A DNA stretch of 64,000 bases from Turritopsis dohrnii (taxonomy: Eukaryota > Cnidaria > Hydrozoa > Anthoathecata > Oceaniidae), in the NCBI GenBank assembly GCA_027922465.2, contig BQMF02000118.1, forward strand, positions 806,001-870,000, given 5' to 3'. A program made the position numbers and the translations under genes. Numbering within the stretch: position 1 is the first letter of the stretch; each line of letters begins with the position of its first letter. Under the pieces are notes generated by a model. It searched no databases, was not told where the DNA came from, and saw nothing but the letters and a program-made list of their open reading frames with translations. Shown here piece after piece: positions 59,424-64,000 of this stretch.

Positions 59424-59913
59424 CTAGCCGCCAAGGCGGCGTCGTTCGCCGCCAAGGTTCAGCATGCTTTGACTTCACGAAAAATAAAATTAAGGAATTG
59501 GCAACCGAAAGTGTTCCCATGTTGTAGAGCTCGAAAAACTGATCAAAAAAATGTATAGGATCGTTCCGCTACGATCAACCGTTACAGAGATATCATTGTT
59601 CAAAGATTTTGATGACGTCACAGACCCGTTCCCCAAAAAAGTTAGACCCAAATTTTTCGTCACCCCATCGCCTGTATGGCGGACCCCAAAAAACGTCAGT
59701 TATCCCTATTGGTTATCGAGATAATTTTCCCTAAACGTCGCATTCGATTAGGGTCTCAATGCAATGGTTTCACACTGACGTCGCGCACAAGAAGAGAAAT
59801 AATTTATGTGTGATCTTACATTGCTGACTCTCTTTCGCAGTTCACATCTACCATTTTGCGTCACTTACAAACAAACAAACAAACAGACAGAGAATCGGCT
59901 ATTAATATATAGA
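59424..59913 (-). mobile_element. Solitary Helitron of family A, 490 bp, both ends intact
   Basis: On the minus strand it starts TCTATATATTAATAGCCGAT at 59913 and ends hairpin-TTGGCGG-CTAG at 59424, with A before and T after. It contains the shared body (ATAACTGACGTTTTTTGGGG, GATGGGGTGACGAA, TGACGTCATCAAAATC, GATCGTAGCGGAACGATCC). It is the best single-copy reference for the array units. Confidence 0.92.
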
Positions 59914-61063
59914 TACCATCCTGTTTTCGATCACATAGTTACCTTGAACAAACAACAAATTTCACTCAACATATGTTAAAATTTGGTTAAAATCCTGACA
60001 GGATCCTACAAGAATTCATAATAAAAATACTTCTTTTTCAGCATACATAAAGGGTAGTTAACATATACAACAAACATCAATTTTAAGTATACTAATAAGT
60101 ATATATTGACACTTGGCACTTGAGAAAGACTTCATAGGTTAAAGAAGTGTGAAAATTTTATAAGTTGTGTTTTTCTGTCTTCATTTGTGACAAACGTACC
60201 GTCAACCAACAAAACTTTGAACAGCGTCAAAACTTTGAACAGCTAAACAACCGTATCAACAAAATAAACATACCACATCGAACCACACAGCACATAATAC
60301 TATATAACCAAATGAATCTTTCTATCACAACACAGCTCGCACGCTACCCATCAATTATCCATCAAGTATAATTCCCATAAGAGTGCTTTCCGATTCATAT
60401 CGCACCGGTAAGGCTATGTGCACACGGAACAATGATCGCATTTTGAAATAGCCTACGTGCTGGGTTTAATGTGCAGTGCGCCCTGCGCAAACTGTGAAAG
60501 TAACTGCAGGCTAATGTAAAAAGGCGTCCCGCCCGCATGAAACTCGTATTGCAAATAATGACGGGGGCGGGGTCGTATAAGTAAGATTATTATTATTATT
60601 TTTTAGCATATAAAATTTCCTTTAAATCTTTTAATGAAGTATTTTCAAAGAGGTAATTTTTGGCAAAAAAGTGTGACGAACTTGGGCTCCATCAAGTAGG
60701 AAAAATTTATTCATACGATACACGCTTTTTTATAAGCAACACTTTTATAAGCAACAAAAGGCTCAAAATCGACAAAAATTTAACAAATATCAATGAAGAG
60801 TTATCATCCGAATAAGGTAATTTTATAAGAAACCGCCACCCCGTGAGGAAATTTTTAATTCATATTAATAGCGGCACTTTGTGAAAAGGACACACAGCGT
60901 CACAGAGCGTGAAGGCAACTATTCTCAAGAGAGGGTGATGCTGGGTTATAAGTTGATAATAGCTAGTTCATTGCAATAAGTTGTGTGCGAATTTTGATTC
61001 CTTCTGTTGAATCATCGGTTGTACTATCATCATTTGATTTCTCGTGTATTCATTGTGTAAAAA
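59914..61063. other. Intergenic before the pogo/Tigger gene
   Basis: No gene. Near 60720-60840 there are repeated CTTTTATAAGCAAC / TTTTATAAGAAACC motifs that may be the left end of the pogo element, but a border with TA duplication was not identified. Confidence 0.35.
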
Positions 61064-64000
61064 ATGTCGTCAAGATTTACGAAGGCAGAATTGGAAGCTG
61101 CTAAATCTCTGGTTGAAGAAGGTTATACTTACCGCGAGGTATCAAAGTTTTATAAATACCATTTTTTGCGTTATTTGATATTTGTACATGAGAATGGGTT
61201 GTTAATCATATAGCGAGCGAAAGTGAAATAACCAGTCCTTATTCCCACGGTCTAAAATCTCAATGTTTTGGCCATTGGCCTTAGGTGTTACTTTCGGAGA
61301 CTTTACCGACCATATTCAAAAAATGATTCAAATTAGGGCCGATGCAAAGAAGGACCAGTGTTAAGCTAGGGTCGGACGTTATAGCGCCGATTATAATTAA
61401 GTCAAAATCAAATGTTTTCTATTTTTGTTGCACAATCTATTCTTATACTTTTATAGCAAATTTTCACTTCACCATAAAATATATCTATATCGACAATCCA
61501 CTGTGTGTGTATTGTTTTAGGCGCAACAAGCATATCCAAATATTTCTGTGGGTACAATTTACAATAAAGTTCAAGGCATGCATACAAAAAACAATGGTCG
61601 TTCCCCAACCATGTCGGCGGAAATGGAAACTGCCGTTGTAAAATTGTTGAGTGCGCTAGCCGATTGGCATGTACCTTTAACAGTTTTAAATTTGAGAACG
61701 TTTATCCAGATATACATCAATAAACTTGGTAAGAATGTATATGGTCGCCGAAACAGAATCGGTTATACTTATTATACTTGTAGGAAAAACATGTACGTGT
61801 TCGAATAAGTAATATTTCATGACAGAATTTTTAATGTTTTTACTTAATACGGAGCAATCATAAATTTAAAGTCAACTCTCTTTTGCAATTGGCTTTTTCC
61901 TGCTAAGTAAAAAAATACATTCATTTTCTTACAGGAATAACAACAAATTTTAAAGATAATATCCCCAGCGAGGCATGGATAAGGCGCTTCGTAAAAAGAA
62001 ACAGTTTAACCTTGAGAATGGCGGACAAAGTAAAACGTGCCAGAAGCTGCATAAATGAAAAGGAAATAAATGAATTCTTCGATCATTTAATTGATGAATT
62101 GAAGGTAATCTTTCTTAGTTCAAGTTTAATCGTCCATGGAGGTTCAACTACAACCTTAGTAATTGTAACTAAAGGGAAGAAACTTTCGTTTGACTTCAGT
62201 TTTGCAGATGCCGAATGTCGAAAGATTCTACAAAAACGAAATTTTTTCTTCTCTCGAAAGTTCTCAATTTCAGTTGAATCTGACAATTACTGTCCGTCTG
62301 TCCATTTGTCTGTCCATCTGTCCACAACACTTTGGGGAAGATTGGGTTGTCACAGCTGACTGAAATTTCGCATACTTATTCTTTGCCATGGACTTTAATT
62401 ACGTAGGTTTACAGGCAGGTGAAGGCAAACTAAGCTAAAGAATGTAGTTGAGCACAATACGGTTAGCGTACGTTACTATTTCTTCAAAGTAATTTAAATC
62501 TATATACAGGACATACCACCGACAAACATTATAAACTATGATGAGACCAACCTGAGGGATGACACAGGTAATGAAAAAGTGCTAGTTTCGAGAAGATATG
62601 GAACGCGAGTGCAGAAAACCCAACAGCATTCAAAACAGTGTTTTAGGTAATGATAAAAAAGAAATAGTAAAGAATAGTAAAGAATTTTTTGCTAACATTT
62701 CATACTTTTACAACCGTAATATTTTTAGTGTTATGTTTTCTGCCACCGCAAGTGGCCAATTCCTACCACCCATGGTGGTTTACAAGGCAAAAAATTGCTA
62801 TAAGGAGTGGACAGTGGATGGTCCAGATGATGCTGAATATGCAGCAACAGCTTCCAGCTGGTTTGATGGTGATACTTTTGCACAATGGTTTGAAAAGACA
62901 ATAAAACCCGATTATTATATGACTCACACTTGGACGGTGTTAACCCTTCGTAGAACCTTTGACTTAAAAATATATTTTTGTTTTTTTACGTCCATATGGT
63001 AGAACGAGAATAAACGTTGAACAGTTTTGAATTATGAAATAACAATTTGATACAGCGTATGAAATCTTACTAAGCATTTGTGTATAAAAAATTTCGTCAC
63101 ATGATGACGTCATCGTTCTTTGTGAATGCCATTTCCAAAACGGGGGTTATGCGGGGTTAGTGACAAATGTTCCCGCATTGAGAGCGAGTAGGCCTTGCGT
63201 CTCTATGCGGGAGTACATGGTTCTCCTCCTCGTGTTTCTACACGCTATGGTGATTGTATAGCCAAGCTTTAATTGTTCTTTTGTTTGTGTTATTTCATTT
63301 TACGTTTTCAGTATTGTATCGTCTCTCTCATGTATTGCGTGTATCGTGACGTTTTTTAATGAGTTTTTTAGATGTATAAATGTTTGAGTTTAGTTTGTAA
63401 TGTGTCATCGTGTTAACGTCTTTGTGGTATACTTGTGACGGTGAAGTGTGGTGATTTTGTGTTTCTAGTAAGTATAATTTATATTCTGTACGTATTTTAT
63501 TTTTAGTGTTTTGTAACTAGTTTTTTGTTATTTTGTTTTAGCGTCCCTGAAATATATGTATATGTAAACATTGACTTCGGGGTCAGTATAATTATATCGC
63601 TATCGCGGTTTGTTGCGGTAACATTTTAGAAAGTTTTTTTCGAAATTTGATTTTTTTAGTCTATTACTGGACCACATTTCAAGTTCATAGGATTTGTGGT
63701 TCTTGTGGTCCTTTGTTACCATGGATATGAGTCGTGCTCGTTCTACGAAAGGTTAATCAAAATACCTTTTAACACTTCTATTAAATTATTTTTATCAGGT
63801 CATACTCCCCCTGAGGCAAACGTTGATGGGACCTATTGCAATAATCGGAGATAACCTTGGTGCCCATTTTACCCCTGAAGTAATTGAGGCGTGCACAAGT
63901 AGCTAATAACATTAAATTTATAACACTTGTACCGAGCAGTACACATCTTACGCAGCCTCTAGATGTGGCAGTTTTCCGGCCTCTGAAAGTTGCTTGGAAA
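61064..64000 (+). CDS. pogo/Tigger-type transposase gene, six exons visible, runs off the window
   Basis: Exons with consistent phase: 61064-61138, 61521-61728, 61935-62104, 62510-62646, 62729-62936 and 63799 to the window end. Start ATG 61064 gives MSSRFTKAELEAAKSLVEEG, then a helix-turn-helix (EAQQAYPNISVGTIYNKVQG), a CENP-B-like second DNA-binding part (AWIRRFVKRNSLTLRMADKV) and a DDE_1 core: INYDETNLRDD (first Asp), FSVMFSATASGQFLPPMVVY, ASSWFDGDTFAQWFEK, IAIIGDNLGAHF (second Asp) and THLTQPLDVAVFRPLK (third Asp). All three acidic residues are present. One base too many at about 63895-63902 breaks the frame just before NNIKFITLVPSSTH. Except for that, the gene reads through. Family role: cut-and-paste transposase at TA sites; a domesticated relative cannot be excluded. 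Confidence 0.85.

Overview
This window is AT-rich metazoan nuclear DNA. Genes have spliceosomal GT-AG introns, there are intronless class A GPCR genes, and almost everything else is transposon sequence: Helitron, Mutator-like (MULE), PIF/Harbinger, pogo/Tigger, CR1/L2-like non-LTR, Penelope-like elements and MITEs. There is no bacterial operon structure and no rRNA, tRNA or CRISPR array that I could see. The mix fits a cnidarian, perhaps a hydrozoan, but the taxon is inference and not proven by any gene here.

Layout. 1-3.3 kb: C-terminal end of a Helitron helicase, then a tiny six-exon gene of unknown function, and further right a short Helitron-type 3' terminus at 3278. 3397-16478: one 13.1-kb MULE with 197-bp terminal inverted repeats and a perfect 9-bp target duplication. 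Its spliced transposase gene is broken, and one of its introns holds six non-autonomous Helitrons joined head to tail (5999-11162). 16.5-21.2 kb: mostly featureless, AT-rich, with a MITE. 21.7-22.6 kb: an intact class A GPCR. 22.7-26.1 kb: MITEs and dispersed repeats. 26.8-29.4 kb: a decayed PIF/Harbinger element with its transposase (+) and MADF/BESS accessory gene (-) converging. 30.4-31.7 kb: a frameshifted paralogue of the GPCR. 32.2-38.4 kb: relics plus a second head-to-tail Helitron array (33049-38435). 38.6-42.1 kb: a non-LTR retrotransposon on the minus strand, cut by a pogo-type MITE. 42.2-43.9 kb: Penelope-like debris. 44.2-46.4 kb and 51.3-53.4 kb: two near-identical copies of an unclassified repeat headed by a TCTA microsatellite. 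48.9-49.8 kb: a third, intact GPCR (-) with a long inverted repeat upstream. 54.5-58.3 kb: a dismembered non-LTR element separated into two parts by an exact 128-bp tandem array. 59.4-59.9 kb: a solitary Helitron of the first family. 61.1 kb to the edge: a well-preserved multi-exon pogo/Tigger transposase gene.

How it fits together. Host-type genes are few (three related GPCR copies, two intact, and perhaps the small six-exon gene). The most unusual content is the two Helitron arrays. Their units abut exactly as ...CTAG|TC..., they share body sequence but carry different 3' hairpin ends, and one unit still contains a fossil of the other family's 3' end. That suggests rolling-circle multimers and exchange of terminators. 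Several broken reading frames are broken at homopolymers, so some lesions could be assembly errors.
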